Assembly: GCF_008831285.2 (NCBI RefSeq)
Contig: NC_045144.1
Span: forward strand, 22,647,716-22,711,715
Origin: Nymphaea colorata
Taxonomy: Eukaryota; Streptophyta; Magnoliopsida; Nymphaeales; Nymphaeaceae
Reading direction: 5' to 3'
DNA length: 64,000 bases
The translations under genes and the position numbers were made by a program. Each line of letters starts with the position of its first letter. The first letter of the stretch is position 1. Below, piece after piece: positions 37,446 through 48,251 of this stretch. The notes beneath the pieces were generated by a model, which was not told the origin of the DNA, ran no database searches, and saw only the letters and a list, made by a program, of their open reading frames with translations.

Positions 37446-39139
37446 CCCTCCACCATTGATAGGAGTAAGCAATCCAAAGTCTAGATTTCCGCAAGCTTAA
37501 CAAGTCATGCTTCCTACATGCATGTGCAGGGATTGAATTTTGGATTTATAAAATTCATTTGGATGAAGATTTAGAAATATTTTTATACTTCAGGAATTTT
37601 GAAGATCACTTTGATTTGGGATTATTAAATTAATCCTAGATTTGTGGTAGTTGAAATATGATGATTTAATTTGATCGTAAAATTGGAATTTTGTTTTCGA
37701 AAATTGGGAGTTTGGAATTTGAATACGTTGGGGATTCGGATAATTGAAGTTTAGCTAGTTGTTTTTGAAACTAGGATTGAGAATTGGACCTTGGAACTTG
37801 GCTAGACTGTAAAATTTTGAAGATTATCTAAGTTTTCAAACTTGATTGAAAAAATTCTTGGCTGCCTTGCAACTAGAGTTTGGTTTTGAAGCCAAAATCT
37901 AGAAATTGGGTAACGAAAAGTTGGACAAGATAATCAGTTCATGGAGGTCAAAATCTAGGGCTTGGAGTGATTGGAAGTCGACTAATTCAGAATTTTTGGA
38001 AATATCTTTGGATTTGGGATTTTGAGACTTGAACCTAGATTTGGAAAATATTGGTGTTTTGTGAGTTTTGAGAAACTTGACTTTATTTGGTTGGCTTTGA
38101 TCCCGGAATGAGGTTTCAGAATTGGAAATTAGGAGTCCAAGTTCACACGTAGGGAATTTTCTTGATTTTGGAATTTTGATTTGGGAATTTTGATCAAGGT
38201 CATGAGAATTTGTTTGATTTTGAGTAGATTTTGAACTGAAAATTGATTTCAGTTTGCTTTTGTGGAAAACCTAATCATGAAATACATTTGAAAAATTCTA
38301 GTTTTGTAGCCATTTTTGAAATTTTGTGTTTTTGCATCAAAATAAGTGAGGTGCCCAAGTTTTTGTCATAATATGACTTAGTTACAGTAGCAGTTCTGAC
38401 TTACTCACTAAAATCTTGGCGTAGGGGAGTGAATGCATTTGTGAAGTGAGTGCATGCATGTCTCCATAAGATAAACTATATGTTCATTCATACTTTATTT
38501 TATTCCTCTCCATGCACAATTTAATTGGATCCCGCATAGACTTTGGTTCACCTTGGAAGTAGGAAATTTATCAGTAAGGTCCATAAGCATACTTAGGTTT
38601 TGAAATTTTGCATTCAAAATTCATGGAATTCCAAGATTCGTTTTGACAAGTTTATTTCAACTCGTTTTGCTTTGAACGTAGGCAAAATCAGGTTCATTTG
38701 GTTTAAAACCCAATTTTTAGGGAATGAGTTTTAGGAAATGCACTGTTGGTAGGAAAATCACATTTTTTTATTCTTCCAGGTATTTCAGGAAAAAAGATTT
38801 TGAAAGATTGGTTTTGATTGGAGTGCTTGGCTTCTGTTGAGTTGATAGATTTTGATTTTGGAAATATCTTGAAAATACCTACTTCCAATTGGGCTTTGTA
38901 AAATTGGATTTCTTTTGTTTCTGTCAACTTGACCAAAATCCTTGTATTTGGATCCAGAGATTTCTTTTAGAACCTAACTAGATTAATCATTTTTGTTAAT
39001 TTCTGGTTTTCCAATATGTATATTGAAATATGTCCAATTTAATTTCCCTTTCCATTTATAAGGTGGACTGCACTCATAGCTTGAGTAGATCCAATTCTTG
39101 GTGGAATTGATTTGATGAGACTGTGGAGTCTGATTCATT

Positions 39140-40300
39140 GCCCATTCGTGGAATAGAACAACATTCATACTTCACTCATCTTTCTTTTTTCACATACATC
39201 GCAAAACCATCCATCACACAGATGAATGATCCAAATTATCTTCCAATCTATGGTGGTCTCGTCAATTAGACACGAATGAGACTCTTTTAAAATCAGATTT
39301 TCGTTTATGGGATAGGTTAATTTTGAAAATGCCATTTTCTGGTTTTCAAAATACCGCGTAGGTTTAAAATGGTTAAGAAAATCTCGAGAATGCATGCCCA
39401 TATAATTTTAATATAAACATTTTACGTGGCGGCCCAGCTGGACCTTATTTTCAGCTTTCAAACCAAAGCAAGAAACCACACCCCGCATGGATTGGCCATT
39501 TTCATCCATAATTCATGCGATGAACTTGTATAGAGCACTCTTTGTTTTTCATCAAGATTGTCATGTGTAGATCAAGGATGAGGCCTGGAGAGGTTCGAAA
39601 GACCAAATTTGAATGAGGAGGGAAGATTGGTAATCCTAGGTCTGGGTCAAGGGGCAACTGGTCTGTAGAGGCCATCTTGTCATTAAAAGAAAAATATAAA
39701 GTGAAACAATGCATTCTACCTTGTCTACCGTGGCTAATGTCTATGTGCAGATATTTGATTGGATGCTATAGCATCTTAAAAACTAGAATTAGGTGAAAGT
39801 ACACCAAGGATTCCATTTCTAGGACAGTAATATAGCTGTCAATTTAAGCGGAATCTCATCTGTCTTGACTCAATGCTGTCCAATTTTAGGAGCACTGTTT
39901 CTAGGACAGTAATATAGCTGTCAATTTAAGCGGAATCTCATCTGTCTTGACTCAGTGCTGTCCATTTTGAGTAGCATAAGTCAGCAAGACCACCGCAAGG
40001 CATGGAGTAAGAATGGTCGAGTGGACGTGTGGCCATTCCTACTAGAATTTGAAGTTGGTTTAGCCAAATCACCATGATCATGGCTAGCCGAAATTAGTTC
40101 ACTATGAACCACGGATTTGGGTAAAGTGGACTGTCGTAAACCAGGGGCCATTAGGCTGGTTACGGACTGATTTATGGCGTCATGCCGCCAAAATTTTTCT
40201 TTGTAAACTATAGGTCAGCCTTGCTTGTTACTGGAAAAATGGCAGTGATATGCCCATTAAATTAGGCATTTTCAAGATCAGGGGTGCTTGAACCCCAGAT
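39140..40300. other. No gene recognised; contains an 82 bp tandem duplication
   Basis: Two adjacent copies at 39816-39897 and 39898-39979 start TTTCTAGGACAGTAATATAG and contain GCGGAATCTCATCTGTCTTG. They are nearly identical over the first 75 bases. The rest shows no coding frame or recognisable transposon protein. Confidence 0.6.
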
Positions 40301-43100
40301 TTTGGCTCAATAGGAGGCGGTGACAGCCTCACCATGGTTGCAGTCTGGCCACGTTTGCAGCCTGCCTCTTAATAGCCGCACAACAGGACTGATTTCTCGA
40401 ATTTTTTTGTTTAGCAATAACCATGCACTTTAATCCATTAACCCATTGAAATAAAATGCCAGATGAGGAGGATGACCTGAGTGAATGGAAGGGTTGAGGC
40501 GAGTACAAGCTGAACCCTAGAGGCACCTGGTTTGGTGGAGCCAATATGCCTCAAGCGGGAGATAGGGGCAGTTGTCTGCAGACCTCTATTCCGGCACTAA
40601 GTCACTGAATCGAGGGCCGAGAATGCTGGAGCTGGAGGCGTTTGAAGCAGGGGAGGAGGATGGCTGGAACAGGGCAAAACAGGGGGCATCGGGCTGGGCT
40701 CGACGTGAGGGTTGGAGAACGCCTAGGCTGATGGTGCTCGGTTCAGAGTGTTACATCTGAAAGTCAAACCGGCTCGCCTTGGCTGGAGCTTGATGGAATG
40801 ACATCTGGTGTGAGCAAACTCCGGCCGGAATCCAAGCTAAAGACGCTAGGATTTGAAGTCAAGCAAGATCCTTCAGCTGGATTCGATTTGAAGGCCGCGA
40901 GGTTTGAGGCGTCAAGGTGGGATATTTGAGCTAGATACATGGTTTGATGGAGCATAGGGTGAGGGTTTGGTTGGAATCCTCCTCACTTAGAGCTAGAGTA
41001 CTCTTTTCTTTGGAGCTGCTTCAGCTAGCCGGAGAGAGTTCTTTGAGGCAGTTTCAGCTGGCTGGAGAGGAATCCCCTGCTGGTTTGCATGTTAGTGTTG
41101 GAATTTGGTCCATTTTATTGGAACCAAATGAGATCAAGTGGAGAATCCCACTTGATTTTTGCATGGGCAAGAAGTCACTATGCATGCAACGTGCACCTCC
41201 TTCCCTACCAATCCAGATCTTTCTTTTGTTAAACTTGTCCCAAAACTAGGCATGCTGGTCTCCTTTCCATTGTTTTCAAGGAAGGGTGTCAGCTGGAATT
41301 GAGCTGATTCTATTAAACTCTGCTTGTTTTCCAAATAAGAAATCGAAGGAAGAAAGAAACACGCCATTCATGGCTGTCTCATGTTGTTTAACTTCAATTT
41401 TCTGGTTTTCGAACCTTGGAACTTAGGAATTTTTCTGTTTGTAAGAGCGTAGGCTTCTTGGAAACTTGATTTGATGGCATGCCCAGCTGTGCTGCTCTTA
41501 ATTTTTCAAAATTTTTATTTGGTCTGATTTCATGCTGCCCTGTTCGGCCCTTGAAATTTTTAAGAAAAATTAAAAAATGGAGCATCTTATTTATAGAAGC
41601 CTCTTTATTATATTATATTATATTTTATTTTTTTTGTAAAACTGGTTAACTTCTTTGAGTTGGTCCATTGCCAAAATGTCAGAAGTGAATAGAGCGAGCT
41701 TGTTTAGGCGGCTGTTTTACTTTTACATATAAGGACAACCTAGATCAACTTTGATCTAGTAACGGGCGAATGTTAGGAACCAACCTAGGTTGGGGCTAGT
41801 TCTGGGGTTGCTTGGAGATTTGGCTCAGCCTTAGTATGCCAATGTACCTCTTTCCTTGAGTTTTTGAAAGAGGTTTGGGAAGGAAGGTGGAGTGCGCTCT
41901 CCTCAATAGCTTCTTGGCTCATTTAAAAGGAGAGGATCAGCTCAGTTGGGGCTGATCTGAGTTGATTGACCATCAAGGCTTTTCAAGCCAATTCTAGGAT
42001 TTCGAATGTTTTAAATTTGGAATTTTAGTTTTTAGAGAGTCAATTTCTGATTTGACTTCAAAGTAATTTGAAAAAGTCATTGCTCTAGGGGAATCATTCC
42101 TATATTATTTTTCTTTGCTTAGTCTTCCTAGAATAGTTTTAAGGAAGGAAATAGAGGCGGAGGGTTGTGCCGACTAACTTTTAACTTTGCTTTGAAATAA
42201 AATTGAGAGAGGATTATTGTGAAAATTTTAGCTTTGAGGCCTTGATCTGGATTGATGTCAGAATTTTAGTTTTAGTTCTAGCCGAACTTGAAATCTCATT
42301 CAAATTTGACAAAAATTCAGGTTTTGCAATTCATTATTCTATACTGAATTTGTAAGTGATCAGTAGTAGACTCGGCCTAGGATTACATTGAGTCAACATT
42401 GACTTCCACCCGAAATAATTCGTAAAATTTTTAAAAATTGTCATTCAGGAAAATTTGAAGTGTATACCTTTGCTGCTCAGCAAATTGAATACTGTTTAGC
42501 AGTAAAAGGATGCCTGCCAAATTTTTGACAAGTTGACTTGAAAGTTTGCTCTTTGCATGAAGTGCCGCTGTCTTTTGTAAAGAGTGATACCTAGGCCAGT
42601 GGTTTACTTATATAGCCTTTTCCTCCATTTCACAGGAAACACTCAAAGGAATTGATAATGATTTAGAAAACTTTGTAATTGTATGAAGCTTTCGCACTTG
42701 ATATCTAAAGAACTTAGTGCTTCATGCCTTCTGTCCCTAGGCAAGTGCTTTTTCTTTTGTTTTGTTTTTGCCTTATTGACTTTAACTTTTGAATTTTGAT
42801 TTTCTTTTGAGCGAACCATTGCTCGAAATACCTCACCACACCAAAAGCTCCTCTGAAATACCTCACCACCCCAAAAGCTCCTCTGAAATACCTCACCACC
42901 CCAAAATCTCCTCCAAAGTTCCACCACTTTGGTGGTTTTATGTAGTTTGCTTTGTGCAACATCAATAAGTATAGATTAAAAGCCTTAGTGGCAGCTGTGA
43001 GCTTGAATTGGCTGTCAGGCCAACATCTGACCATAAGGTTCTTTTTGTATCCTCACATCCAAATAGAATGTAGTTCAGATAAAAAGGAGATTTCATTTTT
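40300..43100. other. Unassigned, GC-richer at left; 30 bp tandem repeat near right end
   Basis: 40300-41250 is less AT-rich than its surroundings and has frames of 60-100 codons, but no family is recognised; it could be a LINE 5' region or LTR. A TATTA-type microsatellite is at about 41605-41635. At 42825-42914 a 30 bp unit (GAAATACCTCACCACCCCAA plus AAGCTCCTCT) is repeated three times. The LINE ORF2 begins to be readable just right of this. Confidence 0.4.
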
Positions 43101-43104
43101 GTAA

Positions 43105-44760
43105 GCCACAGATGTTAATCCAGAGGCGAGAGCTGTGATAACTTTAGTTTGTAACCAGAGGGTGGAGGGCTATCCAATCCTAAAAGTTATAAGGTATTTT
43201 AGTAATGTCAAGAATGGGCTACGTAAGTGGAATAAAGAAAAATATTGGGATCTTAAGTGAGAGGGCCACAAAGATTTATGAGCAACTAGAGATAGTTCAG
43301 AAGATTGTGGAAGAAGGAGCTGAGGGGAGCATGGTGTATGAAAATAGAATCAGAAAGGAGCTTCAAAAGGTACTGAATTTGGGAAAATATATTGGCACAA
43401 CAAATCTAAAGCCTGCTGGATCAAAGATTGTGTTTGGAACTTGAAGTACTTCCAGCAATGGCAAAGTTTAGGGAAAAGAAAAACCGGATTGAATCTCTTA
43501 TTGTAGATGACCGACTTTTTGAAGAAGCTGAGGAGATTAGAGAGGTAGCTAGCAATTTTTTTGAGAACTTTCTTTCCAGTAGCAGATCAAGAGGAGGTTC
43601 TTTTGAGAGGCTGGGAGGAGGCGAGATGGTTTCGGAAGCAAAGAATAAACCACTATTAGAAGCTATATCTGTAGATGGGGTCAAAATGACTGCGATGAGT
43701 CTCGATGGTGAAGGTGCTGCAAGGCTAGATGGAGTACCTTATTACTTCAGCAGATGTGGGATTTGGTGGGCGTGGAAGTGAGTAGGTAATTATTTCCTTT
43801 TTAGAACTAGTAAACTGGTAGGGAGTATTAATCATATTTTCTTGATGCTACTCACAAAATTTTTGGGAGCCAAAAAGATTGAAGAATTTTGACCTATTGC
43901 CATGTCTAATACTGTTTAGAAAATAATTACAAAAATAGTGGTATTAAGAATGCAATCAAATGCAATCAATACTTGTTCCTATCATTTCTGTGAACCCAAT
44001 GAGCTTTTATTAAGAAAAGGTAATCCATGACCAGGTTATTATGACAAATGAGCTAGTTGATTAGTGATAGTGTTTCATAGGATTTTTTACTATGATAGTG
44101 TTTCATAGGCTTATGATAGTGTTTCATAGGATATAGCTAAGGCTTATGATAGTGTTTCATAGGATTTTTTACAGGCTGGTCTATGTTTTCTAGACTTTCA
44201 TCAAACATGGACGGGGTGAATAATGAAAAGTGTCAGGGCGGCATCATTATTCGTCCTGATAAATGGTGTGGAAGGGAAGAGCATTAAATGTGGTAGGGGT
44301 CTAAGGCATGGGGACCCATTATCTCCTTACCTCTTCATAGTTGTCATGGAATTGATTTTTAGGGAGCTCAAAATGAAGGTGGAGGAGAAGAAGATATCGA
44401 TCCCGACACTTCCTTGTAATTAGCTACATTTTGAAGTTCAGTAGAAGCTCTAAGCAAACTGTTAAAGGCTTGAAATTTTTTATTGAAGAGATGGATGTTA
44501 GAGTGGGGCTTAAAGTCAATAACTCAAAATTAAAAATAATCCCCATTAATGTTCAGGACGAAAAAGCCTGGCTGCTTAGAAGGGGATTAGGATCGGAACT
44601 GACAGATTTCCTCCCACGTACCTTGGCATTCCTTTGCTGGTGGGTAACTTAGGTGTGCAAGTTTGCAGGCTTCTTGTAGAAAAATTTAGCAAGAGGTTTG
44701 TTGGCTGGCAAGTGAATCACTTGTCTTTTCGTGGCTGGTGGTGTTTAATTAAACGCAACC
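43105..44760 (+). pseudogene. LINE (L1-like) ORF2, left part, broken
   Basis: Readable pieces in order: GYPILKVIRYFSNVKNGLRK, then WNKEKYWDL (the linker between endonuclease and RT); KFREKKNRIESLIVDDRL, then EEAEEIREVASNFFENF; a DGVP motif near 43730 followed by a WDLVG-like segment; IPKTF-type and EFRPIAMSNTVYK-type motifs near 43850-43910 across frame changes; a repeated AYDSVS segment at 44060-44165; and from 44223 GLRHGDPLSPYLFIVVMELI, the highly conserved LINE RT motif. After 44430 comes VRVGLKVNNSKLKIIP. The endonuclease domain is not seen. The element is interrupted at 44760 by copia sequence and resumes at 53172. The RT of this class primes reverse transcription at nicked genomic DNA; here it is dead. 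Confidence 0.88.
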
Positions 44761-44956
44761 TCGGCTCGACTGCCTCCCAGACGACTTGATCTTCCATCAT
44801 GGCCTGGACCTTAATCACCCAGCTGGTGTAGTTGGTCACCGTGAGCAGCGGATATTGGAACGTCCCACTGGCGATCTCCCGCGCTGCCTCGTTTGTGATG
44901 ATCGACATCGGCTTGAATCGAGAGAGCTTTGGCATACAACCTGGCTTTGATACCAA
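44761..44956 (-). pseudogene. Inverted copia gag start plus primer-binding site
   Basis: Reverse complement of 48231-48425 of the neighbouring copia element: on the minus strand it reads TTGGTATCAAAGCCAGGTTG (a primer-binding site with one change) and then a frame beginning [20 protein letters not shown] and continuing [20 protein letters not shown]. At 44956 it joins directly to plus-strand RT sequence of the same family, with a 1-2 base overlap at AA. It keeps TGG where the full-length element has a TGA stop. Confidence 0.92.
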
Positions 44957-46400
44957 AGCAATCGGGCTCAAATGGGCGTTCAAATTGAAGAAAAACTCAG
45001 ACAGAGAGGCGATCAAGCACAAGGCCAGATTAGTCGCGAAAGGCTATGTCCAGCGGCAAGGGATTGACTTCGAGGAGGTGTTTGGGCCAGTCGCCAGGCT
45101 CGACAACGTATGAGTCATCCTTGCTGTCGCAGCCAATCGTGGGTGGCAAGACCATCACCTTGACATCAAAACAGCATTCCTCAATGGCGAACTTGAGGAG
45201 GAGGTCTATGTAGCCCAGCTAGAAGGTTTTACGGGGAAGAACAAGGAGCATATGGTGCTCAAACTATGCAAGGCATTGTACGGTCTCCGACAAGCACCTC
45301 GTGCTTGGAACACGCGGCTGGATCGAAAACTGAAGCACCTTGGGTTCTCAAAGTGTGCGCTGGAACAAGCCATGTGTACGAGGGGAAGAGACCACGCCGA
45401 CATCATCGTTGGAGTTTATGATGATGATCTAATTGTAACAGGGGAGGATTCGCAGGCGATCGCTGCATTCAAGTAGCAGATGATGGCTGAGTTCGAGATG
45501 AGCAACCTCAGCTTGCTCACCTATTACCTTGGGATTGAGGTGGCACAAGGCGAGGACAGTATCCGGATCAAGTAGACAGCCTATGCCAAGAAGGTGTTAA
45601 TGCAATTTGGTATGCTTGATTGTAATCCCACAAAACTTCCCATGGAACCAAGGTCGCAGTTGCACAAGGATCCCGAAGGACAGCCGGTGGATGCAACAGA
45701 GTGTCGACGAGTTATCATATGTCTAAGGTATCTTCTCCACACAAGACCAGATCTTTCGTGTGCCATCAGTGTAGCTAGTAGAATCATGGAGAAACCGACA
45801 GTGATACACCACAAAGCAGTGAAGCAGATTTTGTGATAGTTAAAAGGCACAATCAACTTCGGCCTTTTATACACTAGAGCAAGGGGAGAAGAGGTGATTG
45901 TTGGGTTCATGGATAGTAACTTGGCGGGCGACATCGATGACTGAAAAAACACCAGTGGCATGGCATTCTATGTAAATGAAAGCCTAGTCTCATGGAACTC
46001 GCAGAAGACCGTTGCTCTATCTTCGTGCAAAGCTAAGTTCATGGCAGCAACTGCGGCAGCATGTCAGGCACTCTGGCTCAGAGGACTACCAGCTGAGCTA
46101 GTTGGAAAAGAGCCGCAGGTGGTAAAGTTATATGTGGATAATAAGTCCGCAATCACATTAATGAGGAACCTAGTTTTTCATGGACGTAGCAAACACATTG
46201 ACACAAAGTTCACGTAGCAAACACATTGACACAAAGTTCCATTTCATACGCGAATGTGTTGAAAAATGACAAATTATTGTGGATTTTGTGCAAACAAATG
46301 AGCAACAAGCTGATCTGTTGACGAAGGCATTGCCGGTTACAAGGTTTTCAACAATGCGACACTTGCTAGGTGTTCGAAATCTCGAGCCACACCAGGATTT
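44957..46400 (+). pseudogene. Copia RT and RNase H fragment
   Basis: Starts within the RT at [20 protein letters not shown], equivalent to 51116 of the full element. Continues FLNGELEEEVYVAQLEGFTG, LCKALYGLRQAPRAWNTRLD, a YDDDLIVTG catalytic segment (usually YVDDLIVTG), then MQFGMLDCNPTKLPMEPRSQ, and RNase H pieces VKLYVDNKSAITLM and NEQQADLLTKALP. Stop codons occur at 45474 (shared with the full element), 45573 and elsewhere, and a 28 bp tandem duplication at 46184-46239 breaks the frame. Ends at the polypurine tract GGGGGGAGAA (46401-46410) before an LTR. Confidence 0.92.
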
Positions 46401-46410
46401 GGGGGGAGAA

Positions 46411-47025
46411 TGTTGCTCTAACTCCCATTGTGGAGAAGTTCGTGGGAATGTGTGTAACTGTGAGTGCGTGAAGGAGCTCGTGGGTACGTGAGGTCCATCG
46501 GTTCCAAATCATGGGTAGTTAAAGAAGAATGGAGAAATTGGTGGGAGTGAAAAGTGGAGACATGAGGAGAACATGCGAATGTGTGTGCAGTTCCCAAGAT
46601 CAAGGGTGATGGAGAAAATGGTGCGAGACTTGAGGGCTGAAATGGAGCAGATCATGGGAGTGACCAGCGGTTACTAAGTTGAGGGCTGAAATGAAGGAGA
46701 TCATGGAATGACCAGCGGTTATTAGCGTGAGGATCAAGTTTTCGTTTTTCAATATATAGTTGTTAGAGAAAGTTCAATGAAGTACGCACAAAAGAAGAAA
46801 GAAATTTTTTTTCCTTAAACCTCTTCCCTCTACCCGTGAAGTCCCCTCTCGTTCTTTACTCTCTCTCCTACTGTCACCTTACTCTCTCTCTCCCCTGCCA
46901 TGTACTCTCTACCCTGTCGCACTCTGCATCCCTCTCCTTGGTGTGTTGCAGCCTACGGTTACCTCTCCTCATTTTGCCGTTACCAAAAGGGAGGTGATTG
47001 AGTGTGAATCAAGGGAGGGCGCCAA
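46411..47025 (+). repeat. Copia LTR A (first of three in tandem)
   Basis: Starts TGTTGCTCTAACTCC directly after a polypurine tract, so it is the 3' LTR of the upstream fragment. TATA-like CAATATATAG lies at about 46750, and a CT-rich region precedes the end GGGAGGGCGCCAA. The terminal CA expected from the other LTRs is missing and the next LTR begins at once. Length 615 bp. Confidence 0.93.
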
Positions 47026-47637
47026 TGTTGCTCTAACTCCTGTTGTGGAGGAGCTCGTGGAAACGTGTGTAAGTGTGAGTGCATGAAGGAGCTCGTGGGT
47101 ACGTGAGGTCCATCGGTTCCAAATCATGGGTAGTTAAAGAAGAATGGAGAAATTGGTGGGAGTGAAAAGTGGAGACGTGAGCAGAACGTGAATGTGTGTG
47201 CGGTTCCCAAGATCAAGGGTGATGGAGAAAATGGTGAGAGACTTGAGGGCTGAAATGGAGGAGATCATGGGAGTGACCAGCGGTTACTAAGTTGAGGGCT
47301 GAAATGACGGAGATCATGGAATGACCAGCGGTTATTAGCGTGAGGATCAAGTTTTCATTTTTCAATATATAGTTGTTAGAGAAAGTTCAATGAAGTACAC
47401 ACAAAAGAAGAAAGAATTTTTTTTCCTTAAACCTCTTCCCTCTACCCATGAAGTCCCCTCTCATTCTTTACTCTCTCTCCTACTGTCTCCTTACTCTCTC
47501 TCTCCCCTGCCATGCACTCTCTACCCTGTCGCACTCTGCATCCCTCTCCTTGGTGTGTTGCAACCTACGGTTACCTCTCCTCATTTTGCCGTTACCAAAA
47601 GGGAGTTGATTGAGTGTGAATCAAGGGAGGGCGCCAA
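47026..47637 (+). repeat. Copia LTR B (second in tandem)
   Basis: 612 bp, same ends as LTR A: TGTTGCTCTAACTCC to GGGAGGGCGCCAA, again lacking the final CA. Its left part shares variants with LTR C (GGAAACGTGTG; GTGCATGAAGG), while its right part shares variants with LTR A (GATCAAGGGTG; GGGCGCCAA end), so it looks like an A/C recombinant. Confidence 0.93.
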
Positions 47638-48229
47638 TGTTGCTCTAACTCTTGTTGTGGAGGAGCTCGTGGAAACGTGTGTAAGTGTGAGTGCATGAAG
47701 GAGCTCGTGGGTACATGAGGTCCATCGGTTCCAAATCATGGGTAGTTAAAGAAGAATGGAGAAATTGGTGGGAGTGAAAAGTGGAGACGTGAGGAGAACA
47801 TGTGAATGTGTGTGCAGTTCCCAAGACCATGGGTGATGGAGAAAATGGTGCGAGACTTGAGGGCTGAAATGGAGGAGATCATGGGAGTGACTAGCGGTTA
47901 CTAAGTTGAGGGCTGAAATGAAGGAGATCATGGAATGACCAGCGGTTATTAGCGTGAGGATTAAGTTTTTGTATTTCTATATATAGTTGTTAGAGAAAGT
48001 TCAATGAAGTACGCCCAAATGAAGAAAGAAATTTTTTTTCCTTAAACCACTTCCCTCTACCCGTGAAGTCCCCTCTCGTTCTTTACTCTCTCTCGCCTGT
48101 CGTGTACTCTCTACCCTGTCACACTCTCCATCCCTCTCCTTGGTGTGTTGCAGCCTACGGTCACCTCTCCTCATTTTGTCGTTACCAAAAGGGAGGTGAT
48201 TGAGTGTGAATCAAGGGAGTGCGCCAACA
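47638..48229 (+). repeat. Copia LTR C (5' LTR of the full-length element)
   Basis: 592 bp from TGTTGCTCTAACTCT to GAGTGCGCCAACA, ending in the canonical CA two bases before a primer-binding site. TATA-like CTATATATAG is near 47980. A short deletion in the CT-rich region explains its smaller size. Confidence 0.94.
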
Positions 48230-48231
48230 TT

Positions 48232-48243
48232 TGGTATCAGAGC
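48232..48243 (+). other. Primer-binding site (initiator tRNA-Met)
   Basis: TGGTATCAGAGC, the sequence complementary to the 3' end of plant initiator methionine tRNA used by most copia elements, two bases after the LTR. It lies nine bases upstream of the gag start codon at 48252. Confidence 0.95.
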
Positions 48244-48251
48244 CAGGTTGT

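Larger units (their letters stand above)
28907..39139. repeat. Large non-coding duplicated block, copy B
   Basis: Direct-orientation homologue of block A (7120-15649). It is about 1.7 kb longer because of a 313 bp insertion at 37133-37445 and an extra segment at about 29365-30830 that has only some 55 bases opposite it in A. Homology ends at GTCTGATTCAT (39138), after which A continues into gypsy sequence and B into unrelated sequence. No protein domain is recognisable. Confidence 0.85.

Noticed and set aside
40572-41249. Possible host exons in the GC-richer stretch
   Set aside because: Frames are short and broken, no family is recognised, and no paired splice sites support a gene model.
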